Shown here piece after piece: positions 1-8,908 of a stretch of DNA of 64,000 bases. The position numbers and the translations under genes are program-made. Where the stretch lies: positions 2,852,001 to 2,916,000 of the forward strand of contig NZ_CP080383.1 of NCBI RefSeq assembly GCF_019443325.1. Reading direction: 5' to 3'. Within the stretch, counting starts at the first letter, position 1. The number at the start of each line of letters is the position of its first letter. The DNA comes from Cryobacterium sp. PAMC25264. Lineage in GTDB: Bacteria; Actinomycetota; Actinomycetes; Actinomycetales; Microbacteriaceae. Below the pieces are notes generated by a model. The model made no database searches, was not told where the DNA came from, and worked only from the letters and a program-made list of their open reading frames with translations.

Positions 1-171
1 TTACAACGTTGTAGATTGAGCAGGTTCTTCCCCTTCTCGGTGACCTCGCGCCTGGCCCGCGGCGAAGTCGTGCGCGCTCGCATCGACGCAGGCACCTACG
101 ACACCGCCGTGTACGGTGCCGCCCCGCTGATCGACTCCGTCGTCACCGCGGATGCCGAGACCGGCGCTTGA
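1..171 (+). CDS. C-terminal end of an unidentified plus-strand protein (5' end outside window)
   Basis: The frame beginning at base 1 stays open and ends at the TGA at 169-171. The tail reads as a plausible coding segment (RLARGEVVRARIDAGTYD, then a YGAAPLIDSVV stretch). A Gly-Ala-Ala motif near the C terminus resembles the ends of ROK-type regulators and kinases, but this is only a weak similarity by eye. The first 14 bases contain a perfect palindrome typical of LacI operators, so the extreme left could also be intergenic and this tail a gene remnant. Convergent with the lacI gene on its right. Confidence 0.35.
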   Translation, partial: LQRCRLSRFFPFSVTSRLARGEVVRARIDAGTYDTAVYGAAPLIDSVVTADAETGA

Positions 172-252
172 TTTCAGCTCGACCGGCGCGACCTCGACCA
201 CCGGCTCGACCGACGCGACGGGAACCTGCGCGCAGCGGGTTGCGGGGCGGGG

Positions 253-1290
253 TCAGGCGCGGGGGCGGGGCGGGGCGGTGCTCGCGCGCACGATGAGCTC
301 GGGCGTGATGGCCGGGATCAGCTCGGCGGGCTCGCCGCCCATCAGGTGGAGCAGCCGCTCGACGGCGACCCGGCCCACCTCGTCGAAGTCCAACCGGATG
401 GTGGTGAGGCCGGGTTGGAAGTACCGCGCCTCGCTCATGTCGTCGAAGCCGACCACGCTCACGTCGGCCGGAACACTGCGCCCCTGCTCGGTGAGGGCCT
501 TCATGACCGCGAGGGCCATGGCATCGTTGGCGGCCAGCACAGCGGTGATCGACGGGTTCTGGGCGATGAGCAGCCCGGCCCGGTAGCCCGACTCGGCCGT
601 CCAGTCCGTGGTGGCGAAGTCCGGGTTCATCGGGCGCCCGCGACCGCCGAGTTCCGAGAGCCAGCCGGAGCGCCGGGCCTCCGACGCCGTCCAGCCGGGC
701 GGCCCGGCGACGTGCCACACGGTCTCATGGCCGAGGTCCAGCAGATGCCGAGTGGCCAGCTGCGCACCAAGGACGTCATCCATGGTCACGGCGTGCGGGC
801 CGGCCGGGGCTCCCTGCTCGAACCGCACAATGGGAACGTCGAGATCCAGCCCGTCGAGCACCGGCGCGGCCGCCGACATCGGCGCGAGTACGACGATGCC
901 ATCGACGGAGTCCCCGACCAGGGTGTCCAGTGCCGTGCGAATCGTGCGCGGGTCCACATCCGAGATGCTCACCAGGCTCGTCGAGTACCCGTTGCGACGA
1001 GCCTCTTCCGCCACCCCGAACAACACCATGGTCGACCCGTGCACCGGAAGCGAGTAACTGATCACCCCGAGGTTCATCGACCGGTTCGTGGCCAGCGCCC
1101 TTGCGGCGGAGTTTCGGTTGTACCGCAACTGCACGATGGCCTGTTCGACGCGCTCGCGCACCTCGGCACCCACATTGCTGTGTCCATTGACTACCCGCGA
1201 CACCGTCTGCTGGGACACCCCGGCCAGCCTCGCCACGTCGATCATCCGCACGCTGCGCGGCGTCGGTATGGGTCGGGTCTCGGTCTGCAT
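253..1290 (-). CDS. LacI-family transcriptional regulator, likely arabinose repressor
   Basis: A 345-residue LacI/GalR-family repressor. An N-terminal helix-turn-helix (about residues 15-38, VARLAGVSQQTVSRVVNGH) is followed by a periplasmic-binding-protein-like sensor domain (about 70-335) with the usual VIVVLAP-, LAANDAMAL- and VVGFDD-type strands. I chose the ATG at 1290, because the reading frame upstream of it (to 1359) has no ribosome site and would run through the operator. The gene is divergent from araD-araA and two matching operator-like sites lie in the gap, so autoregulation and control of arabinose genes are likely. The effector is inferred from the neighbours, not from the sequence. 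Confidence 0.9.
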   Translation of the reverse strand: MQTETRPIPTPRSVRMIDVARLAGVSQQTVSRVVNGHSNVGAEVRERVEQAIVQLRYNRNSAARALATNRSMNLGVISYSLPVHGSTMVLFGVAEEARRNGYSTSLVSISDVDPRTIRTALDTLVGDSVDGIVVLAPMSAAAPVLDGLDLDVPIVRFEQGAPAGPHAVTMDDVLGAQLATRHLLDLGHETVWHVAGPPGWTASEARRSGWLSELGGRGRPMNPDFATTDWTAESGYRAGLLIAQNPSITAVLAANDAMALAVMKALTEQGRSVPADVSVVGFDDMSEARYFQPGLTTIRLDFDEVGRVAVERLLHLMGGEPAELIPAITPELIVRASTAPPRPRA

Positions 1291-1344
1291 CCTCTCAGGA
1301 TAGAACCACAAACGAGGCAGCACGGAACCATTCAGCGTCGAGTG

Positions 1345-1359
1345 GTAGCGCACTATCAC
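1345..1359. promoter_or_regulatory. LacI-type operator half of a pair (site 1)
   Basis: TAGCGCACTA at 1346-1355 is a near-palindrome (8 of 10 positions) with alternating CG centre, as in LacI-family operators. It is the inverted copy of the site at 1408-1421: both contain GATAGTGCGCTA, on opposite strands, about 63 bp apart. The pair sits between the divergent lacI and araD genes. Confidence 0.6.
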
Positions 1360-1407
1360 TGCTTACGCGTTGGGCGTCATGAACATATGTGCGCTGGTCT
1401 GAGCGTC

Positions 1408-1421
1408 GATAGTGCGCTAAC
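1408..1421. promoter_or_regulatory. LacI-type operator half of a pair (site 2)
   Basis: GATAGTGCGCTAAC, the second copy of the 12-bp GATAGTGCGCTA motif, inverted with respect to site 1. Its position about 80-90 bp upstream of araD fits a promoter-overlapping repressor site. Two sites in opposite orientation could allow looping, which is inference. Confidence 0.6.
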
Positions 1422-1499
1422 ATCAGCTGAACCAGCCAGTCTGACACCCACCCACCTGACAAGGACGTCGACAGTGACCATCACCTCGCCGCAGCGCGC

Positions 1500-2208
1500 A
1501 TGAGTAGCTTTGGACCGCAGATTGAGGTGGCGATTGCCCGGGTGCGGGCGGATATCGCTCGGTTGCACGGGGAGCTGACCGCGAATGGCTTGGTCGTGTG
1601 GACTGGCGGGAATGTGTCGGGTCGGGTGCCGGGTGCTGACCTGTTCGTGATCAAGCCCAGCGGGGTGGATTACGCGGATTTGGCGCCGGAGAACATGATC
1701 CTGTGTGATCTGGATGGCGTTGTCGTTCCGGAGACGCCGGGTTCGGACCGGTCGCCGTCCAGTGACACGGCCGCGCATGCGTACGTGTATCGGAACATGC
1801 CCGAGGTCGGTGGTGTGGTGCACACGCATTCGACCTATGCGACGGCGTGGGCGGCTCGGGGTGAGGAGATCCCGTGTGTGATCACGGCGATGGCTGATGA
1901 GTTCGGCGGTCCCATTCCGGTGGGTCGGTTCGCGATCATCGGTGACGACACCATTGGGCAGGGCATCGTCGAGGCCCTCGCCGGGCACCGCTCGCGTGCG
2001 GTGTTGATGCAGAACCATGGCCCGTTCACGATCGGCAAGGATGCCCGCGATGCGGTCAAGGCCGCTGTATGGTCGAGGACGTCGCCCGTACGGTGCACTG
2101 GCCCGTCAGGGCGGGGACCTCATCCCGATCCCGCAGGACGCGATCGATTCTCTTTTCAACCGTTATCAGAACGTCTACGGACAAGCACCGCAAGGAGCAC
2201 TCAAGTAA
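1500..2208 (+). CDS. araD: L-ribulose-5-phosphate 4-epimerase (frameshifted in this sequence)
   Basis: Class II aldolase/epimerase that turns L-ribulose-5-phosphate into D-xylulose-5-phosphate. Visible: the N-terminal [15 protein letters not shown] substrate loop, the zinc-binding [12 protein letters not shown] motif and the C-terminal RYQNVYGQ tail. The frame breaks twice by one missing base: at about 2068 (before [10 protein letters not shown]) and about 2098 (before [13 protein letters not shown]); restoring both gives a full-length AraD ending at TAA 2206-2208. The start is uncertain: ATG 1500 has no clear ribosome site, while GTG 1474 has AAGGA 8 bases upstream but needs one more base near 1500 to stay in frame. 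TAATG overlap with araA. No araB kinase is adjacent. Confidence 0.85.
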
Positions 2209-3729
2209 TGACATCACCCACGACCCCTCCACGACCCTGGACGCCTACGAGGTGTGGTTTCTCACGGGAGCCAGAACCTCTACGGCGAAGAAACCCTCGG
2301 CAGGTCGCCGAGCAGTCGAAGGCGATCTCGGACGCGTTGAACGCGTCGAGCGCTGTGCCGGTCACGGTGGTGTGGAAGCCGGTGCTGAAGGACGCCGAGT
2401 CCATTCGCCGGGCCGCTCTGGACGCCAACAGTGATGACAACGTGATCGGGTTGATCGCGTGGATGCACACGTTCTCGCCGGCGAAGATGTGGATCGGTGG
2501 TCTCGACGCGCTCCGCAAGCCCCTGCTGCACCTGCACACGCAGGCCAACGTGGAACTGCCCTGGAGCGAGATCGACTTCGACTTCATGAACCTGAACCAA
2601 GCCGCGCACGGCGACCGGGAATTCGGCTACATCCAAACCCGTCTCGGTGTGTCGCGGAAGACCGTCGTGGGCCACGTGTCGAACCCGGCCGTGACCGCGT
2701 CGATCGGCACCTGGACCCGCGCTGCGGCCGGGTGGGCGGCATCACGGAGCATGAAGCTGGCCCGGTTCGGCGACAACATGCGTTACGTCGCCGTCACCGA
2801 GGGCGACAAGACCGAAGCCGAACTGCGGTTCGGCGTGCAGGTGAACACCTGGTCGGTCAACGAACTCGCCGACGCCGTGCACGCCGCCTCGGATGCCGAC
2901 ATCGACGCTCTCGTGGCCGAGTACGAGACCCTCTACGACGTGGTCCCGGAGCTTCGGAAGGGCGGGGACCGGCACGAGTCGCTGCGTTACGGCGCCGCGA
3001 TCGAACTGGGCTTGAAGTCGTTCCTGGAAGCGGGCGGGTTCAGCGCCTTCACCACGAGCTTTGAAGACCTGGGTGCGCTCAAGCAGCTGCCCGGCCTGGC
3101 CGTGCAGCGCCTCATGGAGCAGGGCTACGGCTTCGGCGCCGAGGGCGACTGGAAGACCGCGATCCTCGTGCGCGTGGCCAGCGTCATGGGCGCGGGCCTG
3201 CCCGGCGGGGCGAGCCTGATGGAGGACTACACCTACGACCTCACCCCGGGAGCCGAGCTCATCCTCGGCGCCCACATGCTCGAGGTCAACCCCGCCCTGT
3301 CCACCACCAAGCCGACCCTGGAGATCCACCCGTTGGGCATCGGTGGCCGCGAAGACCCGGTGCGCCTGGTCTTCAACGCCGACCCCGGCCCCGCCGTGGT
3401 CGTCGCGATGAGCGACATGCGCGACAGGTTCCGCCTCGTCGCCAACGTCGTCGAGGTCGTCGAACCCACCGAAGCCCTACCGAAGCTCCCCGTGGGCCGC
3501 GCCGTCTGGCGCCGAACCCGACTTCGCGACCTCTGCCGCAGCCTGGCTCACCGCCGGCGCCGCCCACCACACCGTCATGTCGACAGCCGTCGGCATCGAG
3601 GTGTTCCACGATTTCTCCGAGATAGCCCGCACCGAGCTCCTCGTGATCGATAAAACCACCACCCTGCGGGACTTCACCCGCGAGGTGCGCTGGAACCAGG
3701 CCTACTACCGCCTCGCGCAAGGCCTGTAA
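2208..3729 (+). CDS. araA: L-arabinose isomerase (frameshifted in this sequence)
   Basis: Converts L-arabinose to L-ribulose. The family pattern is clear: N-terminal [10 protein letters not shown], then [14 protein letters not shown], the central [16 protein letters not shown] region and a [14 protein letters not shown] end. Five single-base losses interrupt it: in the CCCC run near 2224-2227, after GGG near 2268, near 2298, and two near 3513 and 3520. Between 2300 and 3510 one frame is intact over about 400 residues. AAGGAG at 2192-2197 serves the ATG at 2208. Together with araD this carries seven of the frameshifts in the window, so this stretch is either poorly resolved or decaying; intact residues on both sides of each break favour sequence error. 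Confidence 0.88.
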
Positions 3730-3744
3730 CCCGCGGGCCGCGCC

Positions 3745-5310
3745 TCAGGCGCCGGCGTGCACGACGCGGTTGCGGCCGTCGCGTTTGGCAATGTACATGC
3801 GCACGTCGGCGGCCCGCAGCAGCGCGGTGCTGGTGTCGCCGTCGGCGGGCGCCAGCGCCACGCCCAGGCTGACGGTGACGTGCAGTCCGGCGGAGATCGG
3901 TGACCAGTCGTGGGAGCCCACGGCCACCCGCACCCGCTCGGACACCTCGATGACCTGGTCCTCCGCGAGCGCGGGGAGGATGAGCAGGAATTCCTCTCCG
4001 CCCAGACGGGCGGCGACGGCCCCGGGGACCGGTGCGAGCGCATCCGTGAGAATGCGACCGAGAGCCCGCAGCACCTCGTCGCCCACCTCGTGCGACAGGG
4101 TGTCGTTGATGCGCTTGAAGTGGTCCACGTCGAGCATGGCGATGGCCACCGGGCTGCCGCCCTCCCGGTGCAGCATGAGCAGCATGGTGAGGTGCTCATC
4201 GACGAATCGGCGGTTGTGCAGGTCGGTGAGCGGATCGCGCTCGGCCATCTCGCGGTAACGTTCGCTTTCCTGACGTGACTCCGCCGTTTGGAACATGGCC
4301 TCGAGGATGCGCCCCTTGGCCTCGTTCTCGCTGGCGCTGAGCGCGATGGACTGGGCGTGGTAGCTCCGGTACGACTCGAAAGCCGCCTGGAAGTCTTCCT
4401 TGGCCGCGTAGGTCTCGGCCTGTTCCCGGGTGACCTCGGTGGTCCAGCGCACCAGGCCGTGCTCCTCGCTCAGCGCCAGGCACCGGTCGATGACGTCCTG
4501 GGCCTGGTCGAAACGCCCCTGGGTGCGATACGTCTCGGCCAGGGTGACCAGCGCCGCCGCGATGCTGTCGGGGTGGTAGTCCACCGGTTTGGCCTCAAGG
4601 GCGGTTTCGAGGGTGGCCGCGGCCTCGTCGAGCCGGCCCGCCACCAGGTAGACCCTGGCGATGGTGTCGCGGGCGTACATGCCGATCGGGCGGTTGTGGA
4701 GCTGCGACAGCGCGATCAGGCTCTCCACGGCGGTCATCGCCTCATCGTGGTTGTGCGCGAGGTACTCGGTGTAGGCGAGGTTGTTCAGAATTTGATAGCG
4801 GATGCTGGTCTCCGGGTCGTCGATGACCAGCCTGAGCGCCTCGTTGTAGCGTCTGCGCGCCTCGTCGAACGAACCCGCCGAGCCGAGGGCATCCGCCAGG
4901 GTCAGCCGGGCGGCCGCCCGCATCAGCGGCACCTCCGAGTCGTCGAGGAGGCTGTTGGCCGCCACGGCGTGCTCGAGGGACAGTGCCCGGTCGCCGACGA
5001 GCTCGAAGATAGAGCCCAACACCTCGTGGCAGCGGGACTGGAGGGCCAGCTCGCCGTGCCGCTCCGCCCAGTCGAGCATGCGCTGCATCTCGACGGCGCC
5101 CTGGCGCGGATCGCCGCGGCGGGTGAGGATCGAGGCGATCTGCACCTCAAGTCGGCGGCCCAGCACTCCGTGCACACCGATGCCGGACAGTTCGGCCAGC
5201 CACTCCTGAGCGGCCGTGAGCGCGACATCCTTGTCGATCCAGTAGTGGCGCTCGATCCACGCCAAACGTGTCTCCGCCGTGCGGTTCCCCACCGTCGCCA
5301 CCGCGATCAC
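3745..5310 (-). CDS. TPR-repeat diguanylate cyclase (GGDEF)
   Basis: A 521-residue cytosolic protein. Residues about 30-330 are an alpha-helical solenoid of TPR-like repeats (alternating A/L-rich helices, for example YHPDSIAAALVTLAETYRTQ). A short linker helix leads into a GGDEF domain (about 350-518) beginning ERDPLTDLHNRRF, with the active-site signature GGEEF at about 437-441. GGEEF is catalytically competent in the family, so synthesis of cyclic di-GMP is expected. No RxxD inhibitory site precedes the signature. No signal peptide or membrane segment. The stop is 15 bp from the araA stop (convergent). Confidence 0.88.
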   Translation of the reverse strand: MIAVATVGNRTAETRLAWIERHYWIDKDVALTAAQEWLAELSGIGVHGVLGRRLEVQIASILTRRGDPRQGAVEMQRMLDWAERHGELALQSRCHEVLGSIFELVGDRALSLEHAVAANSLLDDSEVPLMRAAARLTLADALGSAGSFDEARRRYNEALRLVIDDPETSIRYQILNNLAYTEYLAHNHDEAMTAVESLIALSQLHNRPIGMYARDTIARVYLVAGRLDEAAATLETALEAKPVDYHPDSIAAALVTLAETYRTQGRFDQAQDVIDRCLALSEEHGLVRWTTEVTREQAETYAAKEDFQAAFESYRSYHAQSIALSASENEAKGRILEAMFQTAESRQESERYREMAERDPLTDLHNRRFVDEHLTMLLMLHREGGSPVAIAMLDVDHFKRINDTLSHEVGDEVLRALGRILTDALAPVPGAVAARLGGEEFLLILPALAEDQVIEVSERVRVAVGSHDWSPISAGLHVTVSLGVALAPADGDTSTALLRAADVRMYIAKRDGRNRVVHAGA

Positions 5311-5350
5311 TCCCCCTGTTTCGCCCCAGCCTAGCCGCCGCCACAGGCCA

Positions 5351-5382
5351 ACACCCCGGTGTTTCTCACCCAGTCCGGGTGA
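5351..5382. repeat. Two adjacent short inverted repeats in the GGDEF/SHOCT divergent gap
   Basis: ACACC-CC-GGTGT (5351-5362) is directly followed by TCACCC-AGTCC-GGGTGA (5366-5382). Both are perfect and lie 40-70 bp upstream of the diguanylate cyclase start and upstream of the divergent small membrane protein. They could be operator sites; no regulator can be named. Confidence 0.4.
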
Positions 5383-5431
5383 TCCAGAACCAGCCTGTGT
5401 GATTACCGTGAAGAGCAGCCAAGGACTGTGA

Positions 5432-5456
5432 CCTGCCGCCCCTCAGCGGCGGCAGG
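5432..5456. repeat. Hairpin in the leader of the SHOCT protein gene
   Basis: CCTGCCGCC (5432-5440) and GGCGGCAGG (5448-5456) form a perfect 9-bp stem with a 7-nt loop, ending about 36 bases before the ATG at 5493. No T-run follows, so it is not a classical terminator. Confidence 0.4.
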
Positions 5457-5492
5457 ACCTCGGCCAGACCTTACCGAGAAAGGGTGCCGCCC

Positions 5493-5906
5493 ATGAGTTT
5501 CTGGTCCAGTTTCTGGGATTTCATCGGATTCTTCTTTTGGACATTCGTGTTCGTGTCCTACCTGTTCGCACTCTTCGCCGTGATCGTCGACATCTTCCGG
5601 GACCGGGAGCTCAACGGCTGGCTCAAGGCGCTGTGGCTGATCTTCCTGGTCTTCGTGCCAATTCTCACGGTGCTGGTCTACGTGATCGCGCGCGGCCGCG
5701 GCATGGCCGAGCGTCAGGCCAAGGCCGGAATGCAGGAGCGGGCGATGACCGACGACTACATCCGGACAGTCGCCGCCAGCAGCCCGGCCCAGGACATCGC
5801 AGAGGCCAAGAGCCTCTTGGATAGCGGTGCCATCACGCAGGGCGAATATGCGGTACTGAAGGACCGCGCACTGGGCAACACACAGGCTCGTTCAGATATC
5901 GTCTGA
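5493..5906 (+). CDS. Small membrane protein, PLDc_N-like N terminus and SHOCT C terminus
   Basis: 137 residues. Two strongly hydrophobic segments (about 5-33 and 43-65) flank a charged DRELNGWLKALW loop, the pattern of PLDc_N domains. The C terminus (about 100-130) is a SHOCT module (IAEAKSLLDSGAITQGEYAVLKDRAL). ATG 5493 is preferred over GTG 5484, because GAGAAAGGG at 5477-5485 is placed correctly for the former. Such proteins are common in actinobacteria and have no assigned function. Its last 15 bases overlap the convergent GGDEF-EAL gene. Confidence 0.8.
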   Translation: MSFWSSFWDFIGFFFWTFVFVSYLFALFAVIVDIFRDRELNGWLKALWLIFLVFVPILTVLVYVIARGRGMAERQAKAGMQERAMTDDYIRTVAASSPAQDIAEAKSLLDSGAITQGEYAVLKDRALGNTQARSDIV

Positions 5907-8222
5907 CGGCTGGGGGGCGGTTCGGGCCGCCAACCAGTTCTCCAGTTCCGGCGCCGGAACCGGCTGCGACATGAAGAATCCCTGCGCAAGGTCGCAGCCG
6001 TACCGGGCCAACTCCTCGTAGGCCACACCGCTTTCGACGCCCTCAGCCACCATGCGCAGCCCCAGGCTGTGGGCCAGTTCGATGGTGGACGCCACGAGGG
6101 AGGCGGCGCGAGCGTCGTCGGCCATGGGGAGCACGAAGGACCTGTCGAGTTTGAGTTCGTCGATCGGCAGGTCTCGCAGGTAGGACAGGGAGCTATAGCC
6201 GGTTCCGAAGTCGTCCACCGAGATCTGGATGCCCGCCTCGCGCAGCCGGAACAGCACGTCCCTGGCCCGGTCACGGTCGCTCATCAGAAAGTCCTCGGTG
6301 ATCTCCAGCATCAGCGAGGAGGGTGGTAGCGCCCGGGCGGTGACCATGGCCGCGATCTCCTCCGGCAGGTCCACGTCGACGAGCGAACTGGCCGACATGT
6401 TGACGGCAATGGGCATCGTGCGGCCCTGCTCCTGCCAGAGCGCCGCCTGGTCGAGCGCCATGGTGAGTACGATCCGTGTGAGGGAGTGCATCAGCCCCGA
6501 TTCCTCGACGAGGTCAAGGAACTCCTCGGGCAGGAGCAGCCCCCTGGTCGGGTGCTGCCAGCGCACAAGCGCCTCCACGCCGATCACGGCGTTACTCCGC
6601 ATCTCCACCTTGGGCTGGTAGTACACCACCAGCTGGTCCTCGCTCAGGGCCGTGCGCAGCTCGTGCAGGGTGCGCAGCCGCGTGTCCCCGTGGCTGTCAT
6701 CCTCCGAGCTGTAGACGTGATGGCCCAGCCGATTGGCCTTGGCCCGGTACATCGCCATGTCGGCGCGGCGCATCAGGTCGCTGAGGTCGTGCCCCTGCTC
6801 GGGGAACAGTGCAATGCCGATGCTCACGCTGGTCTGCACCGACAGGCCGTCGAGGGTGAAGGTGCGGGCGAGGGCATCGCGCAGGCCCACTGCGACGGCG
6901 GTGGCCCCGGCCTCGCCGGCGTCGGCAAGCAGGATGGCGAATTCGTCGCCGCCGAGGCGGGCCAGCCGGGCGTTCGGCGGCAGCGCCGCCGCCAGCCGAG
7001 CGCTCACCTGCACGAGCAGCCGGTCGCCCACGTCGTGGCCGAGGCTGTCGTTGACCTCCTTGAACCTGTCGAGGTCGAGCAGCATCAGGGCGTTGTGTCG
7101 CTGCCGGGCCGCGGTGCGGCTGACAACGAGCAGGGCGGGCGCATCCGCGTAGAGGGCCCGCCGGTTGGGCAGGCCGGTCAGGTCGTCGGTGCGGGACTGC
7201 CGGCGCAGCATCCGCTGCCGGAACACCAAGGGGATGGCGGCGAGGGCCACGGTGAGGCCGGCCAGGACGACGGCGAGCACGGGCTGGGCCACCTGGGTAC
7301 CGAGCACGAGCACGCCCAGGCCCGAGGCGACGGCGACGGCCGGCACGAAGAGCGCGGGGGTTTTCGTGCCGCCGAGCGGGGGCCGGCTGGTCGGCCTGCC
7401 CGCCGCGTTGACCCACACGGCCATGAGGGCCAGGCCCAACGCCCAGGCGGCGTCAAGGGGAAGACCGACGAGGTAGAGGCCGTCCACCTCCAGGAGCGCG
7501 TAGATGATGTCGGCCGCAGCGAACACCAGGAGACCGCCGACGAGGAAGGTCCAACGTCGCCCGATGGTGAGCCCCGGAGCGGCGGCGATGCCGGCGACGG
7601 CGGCCACGAGGAGCAGGTCGAACACCGGATACGCCACCGCGACCACGGTGGCCAGCACCTCCGACTCGTCGACGGCCGAGGAGAGCACCGGTGCGAGCAG
7701 GGCCGTGAGGATGGCGGCGGAACCGATGGCACCGACCATACTGTCCAGCAGCACCGACCAGGCCAGTCCCCGCATCTGGCTGCGCACGAGCGCCACCAGG
7801 GCGGCGAGCATCAGCGGATAGAAGAGGAGGTAGCCAACGTCTGCCATCGACGGGAACGGCAGTTCGCCGCCGGCATCCATCACCGTCACGTAGTAGGTGT
7901 CGGCGGCGGCGTTGAGAGTCACCGCGAGGGTGGCGAAGAGCACATCGCCCCTGGCGAAGCCGGTGCGCACCGTGGCGACCCAGAACACCGCGACGGGGAC
8001 CCACTGGGTGAGTTCGCCCAACAAGATGTCGACGAGCGGGTTCGGGACGTCGCCGTGCAGCAACAACCCGATCGTGTACGCCACGACGAGGGCGAACACG
8101 AGCCAGATCGGCCACCGCTCGCCGAGTCCGCGACCGTTCACGCTCGGCCGGGGGATGCCAGACCGGGCACTGCCTGATCGGTTCGCGCCACGCCCGTTCA
8201 CCCGCACGTGGCTCCCCCTCAT
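5892..8222 (-). CDS. Membrane GGDEF-EAL cyclic-di-GMP protein
   Basis: 776 residues. About residues 35-330 contain nine or ten hydrophobic segments, an integral sensor region with no recognisable ligand site. A GGDEF domain follows (about 345-510, TDDLTGLPNRRALY, signature GGDEF at 424-428) and then an EAL domain (about 525-770) with EALVRWQHP at about 550 and DDFGTGYSSLSYLRDL. Both signatures are intact, so synthesis, hydrolysis or both are possible. ATG 8222 is the first start in frame and follows no strong ribosome site; V or M codons slightly downstream are alternatives. Neighbour of the TPR-GGDEF protein, suggesting a local c-di-GMP module. Confidence 0.88.
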   Translation of the reverse strand: MRGSHVRVNGRGANRSGSARSGIPRPSVNGRGLGERWPIWLVFALVVAYTIGLLLHGDVPNPLVDILLGELTQWVPVAVFWVATVRTGFARGDVLFATLAVTLNAAADTYYVTVMDAGGELPFPSMADVGYLLFYPLMLAALVALVRSQMRGLAWSVLLDSMVGAIGSAAILTALLAPVLSSAVDESEVLATVVAVAYPVFDLLLVAAVAGIAAAPGLTIGRRWTFLVGGLLVFAAADIIYALLEVDGLYLVGLPLDAAWALGLALMAVWVNAAGRPTSRPPLGGTKTPALFVPAVAVASGLGVLVLGTQVAQPVLAVVLAGLTVALAAIPLVFRQRMLRRQSRTDDLTGLPNRRALYADAPALLVVSRTAARQRHNALMLLDLDRFKEVNDSLGHDVGDRLLVQVSARLAAALPPNARLARLGGDEFAILLADAGEAGATAVAVGLRDALARTFTLDGLSVQTSVSIGIALFPEQGHDLSDLMRRADMAMYRAKANRLGHHVYSSEDDSHGDTRLRTLHELRTALSEDQLVVYYQPKVEMRSNAVIGVEALVRWQHPTRGLLLPEEFLDLVEESGLMHSLTRIVLTMALDQAALWQEQGRTMPIAVNMSASSLVDVDLPEEIAAMVTARALPPSSLMLEITEDFLMSDRDRARDVLFRLREAGIQISVDDFGTGYSSLSYLRDLPIDELKLDRSFVLPMADDARAASLVASTIELAHSLGLRMVAEGVESGVAYEELARYGCDLAQGFFMSQPVPAPELENWLAARTAPQPSDDI

Positions 8223-8261
8223 GTCTTCGCTCAGCCTATCAATCGGCCGGCGGCGACCCGG

Positions 8262-8903
8262 CTATCGTGCGCGGGCGATGAGGGCGCGCACGAGGTCCAG
8301 CTGCGCGTCGTCGGCGAAGGCTCCGGAGAGTCCGACGACGCTGGTGCCGGCGGCCAGGAACTCCGGGGCGTTCCGGGCAGTGACGCCACCCGTGGCGATG
8401 AAGTTCGTCTCGGGGTACGGGCCCTTCTGCGCCTTGACCCAGGCGGCGCCGAGGAGGGAGGCGGGGAACGCCTTGACCCAGGTGAGCCCGAGGGCGCGGG
8501 CCTGCAGGATCTCGGTCGCGGTGGCGATACCCGGCAGGTGCGGGATGCCGCGGCGCACGCTCTCGGCCACGATGGCCGGGTCGAGTCCCGGTGAGACGGT
8601 GAATGCGACTCCCACGTCAGTGGCGGCGTCGAGCTGCTCCAGGGTGGTCACGGTGCCGGCGCCGATGACGAGCCCACGTTCGGCGGCGGCATCCGCCACG
8701 GCCTGCAGCACGGGGACGGCGTCGCTGGTCTGGATCGGGATCTCGACGTGCTCCACGCCGGCGTCCCAGGCGCGCACCGACAGGCGCACGGCCTCCGCGG
8801 CCGAGAGGCCCCGGAACACGGCGATCACGGGAACCCGGAAGAAGTCCCGGGGGAACCACTGGTCGGTGCTGAGCGGCTGGATGGTGCTGGCTGGTACGGT
8901 CAT
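8262..8903 (-). CDS. kdgA: 2-keto-3-deoxy-6-phosphogluconate (KDPG) aldolase
   Basis: 213 residues, a class I aldolase of the KDPG/KHG family that cleaves KDPG to pyruvate and glyceraldehyde-3-phosphate, the last step of galacturonate breakdown. Visible: VIAVFRG start strand, HVEIPIQTSDA with the catalytic Glu, GAGTVTTLEQ and TWVKAFPAS with the Schiff-base Lys. ATG 8903 has AGGAG nine bases upstream; ATG 8912 overlaps the kdgK stop as ATGA but has the ribosome site directly against it, so 8903 is preferred. Last gene of the uxa operon. Confidence 0.92.
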   Translation of the reverse strand: MTVPASTIQPLSTDQWFPRDFFRVPVIAVFRGLSAAEAVRLSVRAWDAGVEHVEIPIQTSDAVPVLQAVADAAAERGLVIGAGTVTTLEQLDAATDVGVAFTVSPGLDPAIVAESVRRGIPHLPGIATATEILQARALGLTWVKAFPASLLGAAWVKAQKGPYPETNFIATGGVTARNAPEFLAAGTSVVGLSGAFADDAQLDLVRALIARAR

Positions 8904-8908
8904 GCGGG

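Noticed and set aside
1500..3653. A single 717-codon AraD-AraA fusion protein
   Set aside because: The apparent fusion comes from missing bases. AraD has its own C-terminal tail and TAA stop at 2206-2208 in another frame, and araA has its own ATG with AAGGAG at 2192-2197.
6486..8177. A 563-codon plus-strand frame over the GGDEF-EAL gene, and similar long frames at 11494-13197 and 60232-62322
   Set aside because: Each lies opposite an intact conserved gene, lacks ribosome sites and shows His/Arg/Gly-rich shadow composition.
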